This document shows, one piece after another, positions 54,261-63,445 of a stretch of DNA of 64,000 nucleotides. The notes under the pieces were generated by a model. That model was given only the letters and a program-made list of their open reading frames with translations. It made no database searches and was not told the DNA's origin. Position 1 is the stretch's first letter, and each line of letters begins with the position of its first letter. Made by a program: the position numbers and the translations under genes. This DNA is from Alphaproteobacteria bacterium. GTDB lineage: Bacteria > Pseudomonadota > Alphaproteobacteria > Rhodobacterales > Rhodobacteraceae. The stretch is from NCBI GenBank assembly GCA_030427145.1, contig JAUHWT010000002.1:124001-188000 (forward strand), in the 5' to 3' direction.

Positions 54261-54833
54261 ATGGACGCATCGCAGGAAATTCTGGATTTTTGGCTGAAGG
54301 AGTGTGAGCCGAAAGACTGGTACAGGGTCGACCCGAAACTCGACGACACCATTCGTGAAAAATTTGGAGAGCTCTGGGAAACGGCCGCCAGTGGCAAACT
54401 CTCCGGCTGGATCGGACGACCGTCGTCGGCCCTCGCGCTGATCATTCTGCTCGACCAGTTTCCGCGCAACATGTTCCGGGGCGATGCGCGGTCCTTCGCG
54501 ACGGATTCACTGGCTCTGAAGCTTGCGAAATCCGCGATCCTGCGGGAGCATGATAAGAAGTTCGACTACCCGGAAAAACAGTTCTTCTACCTGCCCTACA
54601 TGCACGCGGAAATCTCCAGCGAGCAGGACCGTGGTGTACGCCTGTTCCTTCAAAACGGAGACGCGGCCGACAATCTCGAACACGCCCGGGCGCACCGTTG
54701 GGTTATCAGGAAGTTTGGCCGGTTCCCCTATCGCAACGAGGCTCTGGGTCGCTCGACGACGAAACCGGAACAGGAATTTCTCGACGCCGGCGGATACGCC
54801 GAGGCGCTCCGTCAGGTCAGATCAGCCGGATAG
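54261..54833 (+). CDS. DUF924 family protein
   Basis: A 190-residue all-helical protein of family DUF924. Typical parts are EILDFWLKECEPKDWY at the start, SALALIILLDQFPRNMFRG, and FGRFPYRNEALGRSTTKPEQEFL near the end. The ATG at 54261 follows GGGAG by 8 bases and starts where relatives do; earlier in-frame ATGs exist at 54240 and 54243. The function of this TPR-like family is unknown. Confidence 0.88.
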   Translation: MDASQEILDFWLKECEPKDWYRVDPKLDDTIREKFGELWETAASGKLSGWIGRPSSALALIILLDQFPRNMFRGDARSFATDSLALKLAKSAILREHDKKFDYPEKQFFYLPYMHAEISSEQDRGVRLFLQNGDAADNLEHARAHRWVIRKFGRFPYRNEALGRSTTKPEQEFLDAGGYAEALRQVRSAG

Positions 54834-54888
54834 GCTGATCACCGCTGTTTGAAGATCCACAGGGGATCGAAGCCGGAAGGCGACCCAA

Positions 54889-55251
54889 TCAGGCCTTTTT
54901 GTCGCGGGTGGTGGGATCCGCGGTCACTTCGGTCTTGGTGCCGGCAGCATCATAGGTGTGCAGGCGGCCTGCGGTTTCCTCGATGCGCTTAACCTGAACG
55001 CGGCCGTATTTGATGCCGTCGATGCTTGCCTTGATCAGGCGGCTGTTGCGCTCGGCGCGGGCCTTGAGGGCCGTGATGAAAGCCTGCGGAAGGGTGCCTT
55101 TTTCCTTCAACAGAGCCGTCATGATTTCCTCACGCTTCTCAACGACCGCACCCAGATCGGTCAGGGGGCCATTGAGAATGATTTTCCGCTCGGCATCCAG
55201 AAGTTCAAGAACCTGTGAGTACCTCTGCGCATTGAACATTTGAGACATCAT
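54889..55251 (-). CDS. FlgN-like flagellar protein (putative)
   Basis: A 120-residue mostly helical protein (YSQVLELLDAERKIILNGPLTDL, then LKARAERNSRLIKASIDGIKYGR). Its size, helix pattern and its position directly behind flgJ suggest the FlgN chaperone for hook-associated proteins, but sequence evidence alone is weak. The start codon overlaps the flgJ stop. Confidence 0.6.
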   Translation of the reverse strand: MMSQMFNAQRYSQVLELLDAERKIILNGPLTDLGAVVEKREEIMTALLKEKGTLPQAFITALKARAERNSRLIKASIDGIKYGRVQVKRIEETAGRLHTYDAAGTKTEVTADPTTRDKKA

Positions 55252-55577
55252 TGTTCGGAGTTCCTTTGTTTGAGTATTTCAAAAACCTGCTCTGCGACTC
55301 CGATCCCGCCCTTTTCGACGATGGCCCGGGCATATTCCTGCGTCAGCAGACCTGAATAGGCATCCTCACCCGCGCCACCGCCAAATCCCTCCGGTGTGGC
55401 ATTCAGCCCGGAGTATTTCAGCATTTCCGACAGAAAAACCGCCTCGAATTCCTGAGCCACCTGTTTGAGAGCGGCCTCATCGCGCACCTCAGGTTGCGGA
55501 TTGAGCGGTAAAACGCGGGAATTGACTGCGGAAAAATCCAAAACACGGCCTGACTGCTGGGGTTCGTTGCAAATCAC
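55248..55577 (-). CDS. flgJ: Rod-binding protein, FlgJ N-terminal type
   Basis: A small protein with the rod-binding domain of FlgJ (AAQEFEAVF-like: VAQEFEAVFLSEMLKYSG, then GEDAYSGLLTQEYARAIVEKGGIGVA) and no muramidase domain, as usual in Rhodobacterales. It assists rod assembly in the periplasm. I chose the GTG at 55577, which follows AGGTTGGCGG; an ATG at 55616 would add 13 residues but has no ribosome site. Its promoter region is shared with the divergent fliK. Confidence 0.72.
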   Translation of the reverse strand: MICNEPQQSGRVLDFSAVNSRVLPLNPQPEVRDEAALKQVAQEFEAVFLSEMLKYSGLNATPEGFGGGAGEDAYSGLLTQEYARAIVEKGGIGVAEQVFEILKQRNSEQ

Positions 55578-55653
55578 TTTCCGCCAACCTGGTAAATAAA
55601 TCGTAACGCTTTCCATGAATTGATTGGGTGTGCGCATACAGAATGGAGCGACA

Positions 55654-57288
55654 ATGACACCGACTGAACTCATCTCCACCGGTGGAGCGGCCCTTTCCGC
55701 CAAAGACCGGGAAATCCGCGCCAAGGATGGTCAGGGAAAACAGACCGGTGACAATTCTGGCGGTTTCGAGACCGAAATGCGGCGGAGCGATCCGCAGAAA
55801 GACCGGTCGAAACCCGAAGCCAACCGGGCATCCGACGATCGGGGTAAAATCGGGCATTCCGCTGATACCGTTGATGCGCGTGGTGATACTGGCAAGCCGG
55901 AAAAAACCTCCGTTTCAAACAATGACGCTGCCGGGGAAAAACAAGTCCCCGCTGAATTTTCCACCGGAGACGCGGCTTCCCAGTCCGTCTTCGATGAAAC
56001 CGCGGTTGCCGACACCGTGGATATGACGGCGGTCGACCTGACGCCGTCCGAAAATGCCGGCGAAACGACAAACAAAATCATAACAGTCGAGGAGAACAGT
56101 CATGAGCAAACAGCCATCCCTGCCGTCGAAGGCAAAAACGCGGACGCCGTCGCTGCGGCAGAACCTGAACCCCAACAGAACCTCACCACCGATCCGAAAC
56201 GCGCAGACACCGAAAGCGCGGATATCGACCCCTCCCGGCTCGTGGACGGTAAGCATGAGCCATCCGGCACTGCTGCCCGCGAAGCAGGCAACGACGCTGA
56301 CACCGCGCAAAGCCAGCCCAGGACATCCGTCACGGATGAATTCGCGACGCTCCAGCCCGACAATGGTCGGCTGGACCAGACCGGTGTCAATGAGGTAAAA
56401 ACCACGGACGCGCCGGCCATCAACCGCGCGGCCGAATTGTCGGCGGCGCAGGTTGCGGCGCCGAATTCGAGGGGTACGACCTCGGATCAGGAAGCGCCCC
56501 TGCCCACAGCGGATAAAACGGCGGTACGGACCGACCAGACGGCTCCCGCCATCATGCGGGAGACCACTCCGGCGCAGATCCAGTTCATGGCCCAGAGCCA
56601 GGCCGCGGCGCAGAGCGGCAAATCCGATTTGTCCATTTCCGCCGCGCCAACAGTTCAGGTGGGCGAAGGGGAGGTTCCGACAATGGATGTGCCTCCGCCG
56701 GATGTGGACGTGGACGCCGTCATGGCGAAACCGGCAACTGCCGCAGTCGTGACCGCACAGGCAGGTCTCAATCTGATGGCGGACGGTCAGGAAGCGATCA
56801 CGCTGTCGAAGCCCGCTTCGCAACCGCTTCAGGTTGATGTGCAGACCTCGATGAACCGCACCGACACCCAGACGGGTCAAATCCTGCGGCCCGTTCCCGT
56901 ACCTGAACAGATCACGGTTGCGGTGGGTCAGGCAAAAGATGCCGGTCGGATCGAGATGCGACTGGACCCGCCCGATCTCGGCAAGGTTCAGATCCAGCTC
57001 AACACCTCTGAAGATGGCGTGCGCGCCGTCATCATGGCGGAAAAAACCGAGACCCAGGATCTGCTGCGCCGTCATGCGGAACTGCTGTCCCGGGACCTTC
57101 GCGAGTCAGGATTTGAGGGCATTGAACTCGAATTCGCTGACAGCTCGGGCATGACCGGACAGGAAGCCGGCGAGGAAATGATGGCCATGGGCGATACGCC
57201 ATCCGGTCCGAATGGCGAGCCCGTCCAGCAGACACCGGCCCAGATCCTGCGCACCGCACTTCAGTCCGGTCTCGACATTCGTCTTTAG
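55654..57288 (+). CDS. fliK: Flagellar hook-length control protein
   Basis: A 544-residue protein. The long N-terminal part (about 1-400) is low-complexity, rich in Asp, Thr, Ala and Gln, as expected for the secreted ruler. The C-terminal Flg_hook domain (about 415-510) contains AGRIEMRLDPPDLGKVQIQL and LLRRHAELLSRDLRESGFEGI, typical of FliK, which switches export specificity. The ATG at 55654 follows GGAGCGAC. flgD follows after 35 bp. Confidence 0.93.
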   Translation: MTPTELISTGGAALSAKDREIRAKDGQGKQTGDNSGGFETEMRRSDPQKDRSKPEANRASDDRGKIGHSADTVDARGDTGKPEKTSVSNNDAAGEKQVPAEFSTGDAASQSVFDETAVADTVDMTAVDLTPSENAGETTNKIITVEENSHEQTAIPAVEGKNADAVAAAEPEPQQNLTTDPKRADTESADIDPSRLVDGKHEPSGTAAREAGNDADTAQSQPRTSVTDEFATLQPDNGRLDQTGVNEVKTTDAPAINRAAELSAAQVAAPNSRGTTSDQEAPLPTADKTAVRTDQTAPAIMRETTPAQIQFMAQSQAAAQSGKSDLSISAAPTVQVGEGEVPTMDVPPPDVDVDAVMAKPATAAVVTAQAGLNLMADGQEAITLSKPASQPLQVDVQTSMNRTDTQTGQILRPVPVPEQITVAVGQAKDAGRIEMRLDPPDLGKVQIQLNTSEDGVRAVIMAEKTETQDLLRRHAELLSRDLRESGFEGIELEFADSSGMTGQEAGEEMMAMGDTPSGPNGEPVQQTPAQILRTALQSGLDIRL

Positions 57289-57323
57289 AACATAACCAGT
57301 CCCAGTTTCAGGAGCACTGTTCC

Positions 57324-58010
57324 ATGGATCCCGTATCCTCCTCCACGTCCCCGTCGACCGGGACAAGTTCTACCACAGCCACAGCGAAAACCGAGACCAC
57401 GGAGGAGCAGGAATCCACCAATGCCCTCTCCGCGGATTTCGACACGTTTTTGCAGCTTCTGACTGCGCAGATGCAAAACCAGGACCCGTTGGAGCCCACC
57501 AACAACACCGAGTGGGTCGCGCAGCTGGCGAGCTTCTCCTCCGTTGAGCAGCAGATTGAGGCCAATGAGAAGCTGACAGACATCAAGGATGTGCTCGGCA
57601 TTGAAACGGCCGAAGGCCTGGGCTCCTGGATCGACAAACAGGTGCTTGTGGATGGCGGGCTGGCCAATTTCCAGGGCGAGCCGGTCGGCATTGAGTTTGA
57701 ACCCACCGCCGATGCCGAGAAAAGCAATTTGATTGTCCGCGATGAAGCCGGCGCCATTGTCGGCCGCGTTTCCATCCCAACCGGAGCCTCGGAGTTTACC
57801 TGGGACGGCACCTACGGGAACGGCAATACAGTGGACCCCGGCTACTACTCCTTCACGATCGAAAACTACGTTGATGGTGAAGTGTCCGGCCATACGGTCG
57901 GCAAAGTATTTGCCCCGGTGTCAGAAGTACGCCTGACCGGGGATGGCACTGAACTGGTGCTGACGAGTGGCCAGAAGGTCATGGCGGACGAGGTCACGGC
58001 AATACGCTGA
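57324..58010 (+). CDS. flgD: Flagellar hook assembly scaffolding protein
   Basis: A 228-residue FlgD, the hook cap. The N-terminal region is Ser/Thr-rich. The conserved segment is FDTFLQLLTAQMQNQDPLEPTNN (given in parts: FDTFLQLLTAQ, NQDPLEPTNNTEWV), followed by LASFSSVEQQIEANEKL. The C-terminal half has the FlgD beta domain (GNTVDPGYYSFTIENY). It is followed by an intrinsic terminator. Confidence 0.95.
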   Translation: MDPVSSSTSPSTGTSSTTATAKTETTEEQESTNALSADFDTFLQLLTAQMQNQDPLEPTNNTEWVAQLASFSSVEQQIEANEKLTDIKDVLGIETAEGLGSWIDKQVLVDGGLANFQGEPVGIEFEPTADAEKSNLIVRDEAGAIVGRVSIPTGASEFTWDGTYGNGNTVDPGYYSFTIENYVDGEVSGHTVGKVFAPVSEVRLTGDGTELVLTSGQKVMADEVTAIR

Positions 58011-58032
58011 CGCCTGTCCTGTTCCAAAATAC

Positions 58033-58073
58033 CGCGGGCCAGCCTGAAATGGTGCGGCCCGCGTCTTTTTTTT
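58033..58073 (+). terminator. Intrinsic terminator after flgD
   Basis: Perfect 8-bp stem CGCGGGCC / GGCCCGCG with a 15-base loop, followed by TC and eight T residues, 23 bp behind the flgD stop. Confidence 0.9.
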
Positions 58074-58081
58074 GCCGAAGT

Positions 58082-58858
58082 TTATTTGATGGTCTTGCGG
58101 TAGAGGTGCCACGTGCCGTGGCCCAGAACCGGCAGTGCGACCACCAGTCCCAGGAATAGCGGGATCATCCCGACCACCAGAACCGCCACCACGATCCAGG
58201 CCCAGTGCAGCATCGGCACCGTGTTTTCCCGAACAACGGAAACGCTGGTGATCATTGCCGTGACGAAATCCACCTCCCGCTCGAGGAGCAGCGGCAGGGA
58301 CACGGCGGTAATGCTGAAGAGCACAAGGGCAATCGCACCACCGATCAGCGTGCCGAAGATTAGCATGGAAATACCGTTAACGGAGGTCAGGACCGAGCCG
58401 ATATCCGAATAAATGGCTGTACCGAACCGTCCCATGAACAGTGCAAAGATCAGATGCGCGAGCCAGATCCATGCCATGAAGACAAACAGGACGACGAATG
58501 CCATCGAGGGAAGCTGCCCATGGCGCTGGTTACGCACGACCTCAAGAATTTCGGACCAGTTCTGCGGTAGACCCTGCTCCCGGCGGCGGCTGACCTCATA
58601 GAGGCCAATGGCCGCGAACGGGCCTATCAGGGGAAACGCGAAGGCCAGCGGGAAAATCCACAGCGACTGGCCCAGGACAAAGAGCTGAAGGAAAATGAAA
58701 AGTCCGGCAACCGCATAGACGCCACCAAAGAACAGACCGAATTTCGGCTCGGCCCGGAAATCCTGCCAACCCAGTTTCAGTGCGTCGTAAACGTCATCGG
58801 TGCCGATCTGTTGAATGGTCGGCTTCGGTGCATCGGTCGGTGACTGGGTTGTATCCAT
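58082..58858 (-). CDS. DUF2189 family membrane protein
   Basis: A 258-residue protein with six predicted helices, matching DUF2189: DALKLGWQDFRAEPKFGLFFGG at the start, LAFAFPLIGPFAAIGLYEVSRRREQG in the middle, and GHGTWHLYRKTI at the end. Frequently found near respiratory genes; function unknown. It is convergent with flgD across the terminator. Confidence 0.9.
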   Translation of the reverse strand: MDTTQSPTDAPKPTIQQIGTDDVYDALKLGWQDFRAEPKFGLFFGGVYAVAGLFIFLQLFVLGQSLWIFPLAFAFPLIGPFAAIGLYEVSRRREQGLPQNWSEILEVVRNQRHGQLPSMAFVVLFVFMAWIWLAHLIFALFMGRFGTAIYSDIGSVLTSVNGISMLIFGTLIGGAIALVLFSITAVSLPLLLEREVDFVTAMITSVSVVRENTVPMLHWAWIVVAVLVVGMIPLFLGLVVALPVLGHGTWHLYRKTIK

Positions 58859-58964
58859 CGCGGCTGTTTCTCTCCCTGTTGTGAATCACAGGGACCGCTC
58901 CCGTCACGGCCGGGTCCCCTGAAATGTACTCACTCAGGGATGCTACATCCGGCAATGATCTGGA

Positions 58965-60092
58965 TCAATCATCTGCCTGGGCCTCGGCACGGCTTTTTCC
59001 GGTCACCTGAAGGGCAAGCGCCGCCGCCATAAAGTCATCGAGGTCACCGTCCAGCACACCTTTTGTGTCGGAGGTTTCCTCGTTGGTGCGGAGATCCTTG
59101 ACCATCTGGTAGGGCTGCAGCACGTAGGACCGGATCTGGTTGCCCCAGCCCGCGTCGCCCTTGGCTTCATGCGCCGCCGTAATCGCCTCGTTGCGCTTGC
59201 GCATCTCCATCTCATAGAGACGCGATTTCAGGGCGGCCATGGCGTTGGCACGGTTCTGGTGCTGGGATTTCTCGGATGAGGTCACGACGATACCCGTGGG
59301 GATATGCGTGATACGCACGGCGGAGTCGGTGGTGTTTACGTGCTGACCACCGGCCCCGGAGGAGCGGTAGGTGTCCACGCGAATATCCGCCGGGTTGACC
59401 TCGATCTCAACATTGTCATCCACCACCGGGTAGACCCAGACGGAGGAAAATGACGTGTGGCGTTTGGCTGCGGAGTCGAAAGGCGAGATCCGCACCAGCC
59501 GGTGCACTCCGCTTTCGGTTTTCAGCCAGCCATAGGCGTTCATGCCCTTGATCTGGTAGGTAACAGACTTGATGCCGGCTTCCTCGCCCGCGCTTTCCGA
59601 GAGCAGTTCCACCTTGTAGCCGTGGGATTCCGCCCAGCGGACATACATGCGCGCCAGCATGGAGGCCCAGTCACAGCTTTCCGTGCCGCCCGCGCCCGCG
59701 TTGATCTCAAGGAAGGTGTCGTTGCCGTCGGCCTCACCGTCGAGCAGCGCCTCGATTTCCTTTTTAGCCGCCCGGTCCCGCAGCCTGGTGATCGCGTCCT
59801 CGGCCTCCGAAATGACCTCCTGGTCCTCCTCCATCTCGCCAAGTTCGATCAGGTCGCACTGATCCTGCAGCTCCTGGGCGAGGCCCTTGTAGGAATCAAT
59901 CGCGTCCGACAGCACCTGGCGGTCGCGCATGAGTTTCTGTGCCCTGGCCGGATCATTCCACAGATCCGGATCCTCGGACATGGCGTTCAGTTCTTCCAGG
60001 CGGTGATCGGCGGTTTCCCATCCCAGACGCTGCCGCAGCAGTTCCAGTGACTTTTCGATTTCCGCTACTTTCTGTTCGGTTTCCGCGCGCAT
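58965..60092 (-). CDS. prfB: Peptide chain release factor 2
   Basis: A 375-residue RF2 that ends translation at UGA and UAA codons. The stop-codon recognition tripeptide SPF is in [12 protein letters not shown] and the catalytic GGQ in [12 protein letters not shown]. The whole protein is in one frame; the autoregulatory UGA frameshift near codon 25 of E. coli prfB is absent, as in other alphaproteobacteria. The ATG at 60092 is chosen by length and homology. It lies 100 bp behind mrcA and is likely co-transcribed. Confidence 0.97.
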   Translation of the reverse strand: MRAETEQKVAEIEKSLELLRQRLGWETADHRLEELNAMSEDPDLWNDPARAQKLMRDRQVLSDAIDSYKGLAQELQDQCDLIELGEMEEDQEVISEAEDAITRLRDRAAKKEIEALLDGEADGNDTFLEINAGAGGTESCDWASMLARMYVRWAESHGYKVELLSESAGEEAGIKSVTYQIKGMNAYGWLKTESGVHRLVRISPFDSAAKRHTSFSSVWVYPVVDDNVEIEVNPADIRVDTYRSSGAGGQHVNTTDSAVRITHIPTGIVVTSSEKSQHQNRANAMAALKSRLYEMEMRKRNEAITAAHEAKGDAGWGNQIRSYVLQPYQMVKDLRTNEETSDTKGVLDGDLDDFMAAALALQVTGKSRAEAQADD

Positions 60093-60192
60093 GGATGGCC
60101 CTGAATTCAAGCTTGTAAGGTCGGGACGCGGCATACGCACCCGATGGCAGGCCTGTGTACCCGGACCGGAGTGGAGCGTAAAGACCGGGCGG

Positions 60193-62739
60193 TCAGTAAA
60201 GACCGCCGCTGGAAATGGAACCGAGAGAGGGATTGCTCGGCAGCACCCGCGTCTCGCCCTCAACCTGAACACGCTCGACGGCCGCGTTGCTCACGCCATC
60301 ATAAAGAGGCACGTCCGCGCCCATGCGCCAGCCACCGTCAACGGTCTGGCCGTAGCCGCCAACAACCGTGTGCTGGCCGTCCTTGATGTACTCGCTCTGC
60401 ACGTCAGGACCGGATGCGGAATCGGGAAGACGTTGACCGGTGGTGCGGCTGATTTTGATGAAGTAGCCACCCGACGGTGTCGGCCAGTCCGCAGGGCCCT
60501 CATCGGCCATCGCAGTTTTGATGAAATCCGCGAAGACCGGAGCGCAGAGTGTGCCACCGAATGCGGACGCTCCGAGAGGTGTCGGATTGTCGTAGCCCAT
60601 GTAACAGCCGGCCGCGATCCGCGGGCTGTATCCGACAAACCAGACATCCTTGGAGTCGTTCGTGGTGCCGGTTTTGCCTGCAAGGTTCAGTTGCAGCGGT
60701 CCGACCGTGCTGGCACTGGTGCCGCGGGAAACGGCTCCGCGCAGCATGGATGTGATCTGATAGGCCGTGATCTCGTCCATAATGCGTTCAGCATTCGGTC
60801 GTACTTCCGGCTCAACCGCAGCACTGAGATAAGGCGCTTGACAGTCGATACATTCGCGGTGGTCGTGACGGAATATCGTGCGGCCAAAGCGGTCCTGAAC
60901 CCTGTCCACGAGCGTCGGTTCCACCCGAAGCCCGCCATTCGCAAACATCGCGTAGGCCGAGACCATCTTGTAGAGCGTGGTTTCACCAGCGCCGAGGGAA
61001 TAGGAAATCAGGTCCGGCATGTTCTCGTACACACCGAACCGCTCCGCGTATTCGGCCACGGTATCCATGCCCACATCCTGCGCGATACGGATGGTCATGA
61101 GGTTTCGGGACTGTTCAAGACCGGTCCGGATCGGCGCCGGGCCGTAAAACCGCTCGGACGCGTTTTGCGGCCGCCACACGCCCTGGGCCGTTGCGACCTC
61201 AATCGGTGCGTCAACAACAATGGTTGAAGGGCTGTACCCGTTGTCCAGCGCAGCGGCGTAGACGAACGGCTTGAAGGATGAGCCTGGCTGACGCTGGGCC
61301 TGGGTCGCTCGGTTGAAAACGCTCGACTGGTAGGAGAACCCGCCCTGCATGGCGAGAACCCGGCCGGTTTGCGTGTCCATGGCGACAAAGCCGCCCTGGA
61401 TGCCCGGGATCTGGCGGTAGGACCAGCGGCTGAACTCCCCATCCTCGGTGATCTCGCGGACGAAAATCACGTCGCCGATGTCAAACATGTCATCCGGGCT
61501 GCTGGCCTCGCGCAGCCTGCCGTTGTCATCTCGCAGCCGGGCCCAGTTCACGTCGCTGAACGGCAGGTAGTGGCCGTCCTCGTCCTCAACCACATCCTCA
61601 ATACCGATCCGCACGGAGGATTCGCCTATCTCCAAAACCACTGCCGCGTGCCAGCCGTCGATGTCGCGGGGTACACGTTTGGCGGACAGGGCGCGCCGCC
61701 AGCCGATTTCGTCCTCGGCATCCAGCTGCTCCGCATCAATGGTCGTGAAGGGTCCGCGATAAATACGGGTTCCGCGATCATATTTCTCCAGGCCTTCGCG
61801 CAAGGCACGTGCCGCCGCGTCCTGCAGCGTCGGATCGACCGTGGCGCGCACACTCAGGCCGCCGGTGAAGAGCATGTCGTCGCCGAAGTCGGCAGAAAGC
61901 TGACGGCGAATCTCATCCGTGAAGTAATCCCGTGGCGGCATTTTGCTGCGCGCGGACGGGAAAGCCCCGCTCTGCACGGTCAGAAGATCGTCGTTCCGCG
62001 CCTGCTCCGCCTGTTCGGCCGTCACATAGCCGTTCTGGCGCATCTCTGAAATCACGTAGTTGCGACGGGCAATCGCATCCTCTTTCTCGCGCACGGGATG
62101 CAGCGAACTGGGCGCTTTCGGCAGTGCGGCCAGATAGGCCACCTCCGACAGGGTTAGTTCCTCCAACGACTTGGCAAAATACTCCTGCGCAGCGGCGGTG
62201 ACACCGTAGGAGTTCTGGCCGAGGAAAATCTCGTTGAGGTACAGTTCGAGGATCTGATCCTTCTCAAGCGTGGCCTCGAGGCGGGTGGCGAGAATGATCT
62301 CCTTGATTTTCCGCTCGCCCGACCGGTCACCGGAGAGAAGGAAGTTCTTCATCACCTGCTGAGTGATCGTGGACGCACCACGCAGCCGACCACCACGGGA
62401 CGCCTCGACGACAGCGGAGGCTATACCGCGCGGGTCAAAGCCCAGGTGGTCGTAAAAATTCTTGTCTTCAGCGCTGATAAACGCCTGTTTCACCAGGTCT
62501 GGGATCTCGTCAATGGGCGTGAAGATGCGCCGTTCGCGGGCAAACTCGTCCATGAGCAGCCCCTCGCCGGAATAAATCCGGCTGAGCGTCGGTGGCTCAT
62601 ATCGGGCCAACTGCTCATGGTCCGGAAGGTCGCGGCCGTAGTAATAGAAAATTACAATCAGCGCGCCAATGCCCATCAGCGAACCAATGGCCAGCCAACT
62701 GAACAGAAAGCCAAAAATATTCAGAAAAAAACGGATCAC
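60193..62739 (-). CDS. mrcA: Penicillin-binding protein 1A (bifunctional)
   Basis: An 848-residue class A PBP that polymerises and cross-links peptidoglycan. One N-terminal membrane helix (residues 1-35), then the GT51 domain ([14 protein letters not shown] with the catalytic Glu, and [12 protein letters not shown]). An OB-like insertion follows, then the transpeptidase with SSFK ([12 protein letters not shown]) and KTGT ([13 protein letters not shown]) boxes. The tail ends [11 protein letters not shown]. Confidence 0.97.
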   Translation of the reverse strand: MIRFFLNIFGFLFSWLAIGSLMGIGALIVIFYYYGRDLPDHEQLARYEPPTLSRIYSGEGLLMDEFARERRIFTPIDEIPDLVKQAFISAEDKNFYDHLGFDPRGIASAVVEASRGGRLRGASTITQQVMKNFLLSGDRSGERKIKEIILATRLEATLEKDQILELYLNEIFLGQNSYGVTAAAQEYFAKSLEELTLSEVAYLAALPKAPSSLHPVREKEDAIARRNYVISEMRQNGYVTAEQAEQARNDDLLTVQSGAFPSARSKMPPRDYFTDEIRRQLSADFGDDMLFTGGLSVRATVDPTLQDAAARALREGLEKYDRGTRIYRGPFTTIDAEQLDAEDEIGWRRALSAKRVPRDIDGWHAAVVLEIGESSVRIGIEDVVEDEDGHYLPFSDVNWARLRDDNGRLREASSPDDMFDIGDVIFVREITEDGEFSRWSYRQIPGIQGGFVAMDTQTGRVLAMQGGFSYQSSVFNRATQAQRQPGSSFKPFVYAAALDNGYSPSTIVVDAPIEVATAQGVWRPQNASERFYGPAPIRTGLEQSRNLMTIRIAQDVGMDTVAEYAERFGVYENMPDLISYSLGAGETTLYKMVSAYAMFANGGLRVEPTLVDRVQDRFGRTIFRHDHRECIDCQAPYLSAAVEPEVRPNAERIMDEITAYQITSMLRGAVSRGTSASTVGPLQLNLAGKTGTTNDSKDVWFVGYSPRIAAGCYMGYDNPTPLGASAFGGTLCAPVFADFIKTAMADEGPADWPTPSGGYFIKISRTTGQRLPDSASGPDVQSEYIKDGQHTVVGGYGQTVDGGWRMGADVPLYDGVSNAAVERVQVEGETRVLPSNPSLGSISSGGLY

Positions 62740-63064
62740 GATCCCACACCTGATACAGAACCCGGAGGATACCTGCCGGACGTCGAAACGTCAAAACCGT
62801 ATTGGGTCACGGTAACGCGACCGTAAGCAGTTGATGCTCCTGCCATCAACCACAGCGGTAGTGACGACACTATCACGCGATATGCACCACGCTTCCAAAA
62901 ACCCGTTCAGGGCGAAATTTTTGGTAATTTGTCAGGAAGTTGTTCGCCACCGAAAAACCCATCAGCTCCAATGTGACGGAATTACCGTATAAAAAACAGC
63001 GGCATGGGCCAAAACAGCGCTCCAAGTGCCTATTTTATTTCCTCAAAAATGTGACAAAAAAGAA

Positions 63065-63094
63065 TTGTCAATCCGGGGTTGTCATGCGTATATC
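63065..63094 (+). promoter_or_regulatory. Candidate promoter for the rne leader
   Basis: TTGTCA and TATATC separated by 18 bp in the AT-rich part of the mrcA-rne gap. If used, it would give a leader of about 340 nt. Confidence 0.35.
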
Positions 63095-63230
63095 TAATTT
63101 GTGGCAGCAAAATACCAAACGACTGCACACAATCGTATTCGTCGTATGCAAGCGGCATTGCCGGACCAGACACCAGGCCTGGGATGATCCCTGCAGATTT
63201 GCGACAGGCGCTTGCGCCGGACTGACAACC

Positions 63231-63249
63231 GCCAGGTTCCATACCTGGC
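63231..63249 (+). promoter_or_regulatory. Stem-loop in the rne leader
   Basis: Perfect 7-bp stem GCCAGGT / ACCTGGC with a 5-base loop, about 200 nt before the rne start. rne leaders in other bacteria carry stem-loops used for autoregulation by RNase E; no similarity to a specific one is claimed. Confidence 0.4.
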
Positions 63250-63445
63250 ATTATTGAAGGCGTGATCCAACAGGTCATGCCAGGGAAACTTGCGGTGACA
63301 CGCGCTGATTTAAAAACCGGAACAGGAACGAGGCCACAGGATGGCCGTCTGATTCCCGTTTGCTTCCGTGTCGCTTCCGCCAATGAAACAATGACCTCCC
63401 CCATGCCCCCCGGGCAGGGATGGGCCGCTGTTTCCGAAAGTAAAC

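Larger units (their letters stand above)
62740..63445. other. Long intergenic region / probable rne leader
   Basis: About 700 bp between divergent mrcA and rne with no convincing gene. The left part is AT-rich around 63020-63110. The right part is GC-rich and full of short inverted repeats, consistent with a structured 5' untranslated region of rne. Confidence 0.6.

Noticed and set aside
60000..60092. Programmed frameshift at the start of prfB
   Set aside because: The N-terminal region is one continuous frame without an internal TGA.
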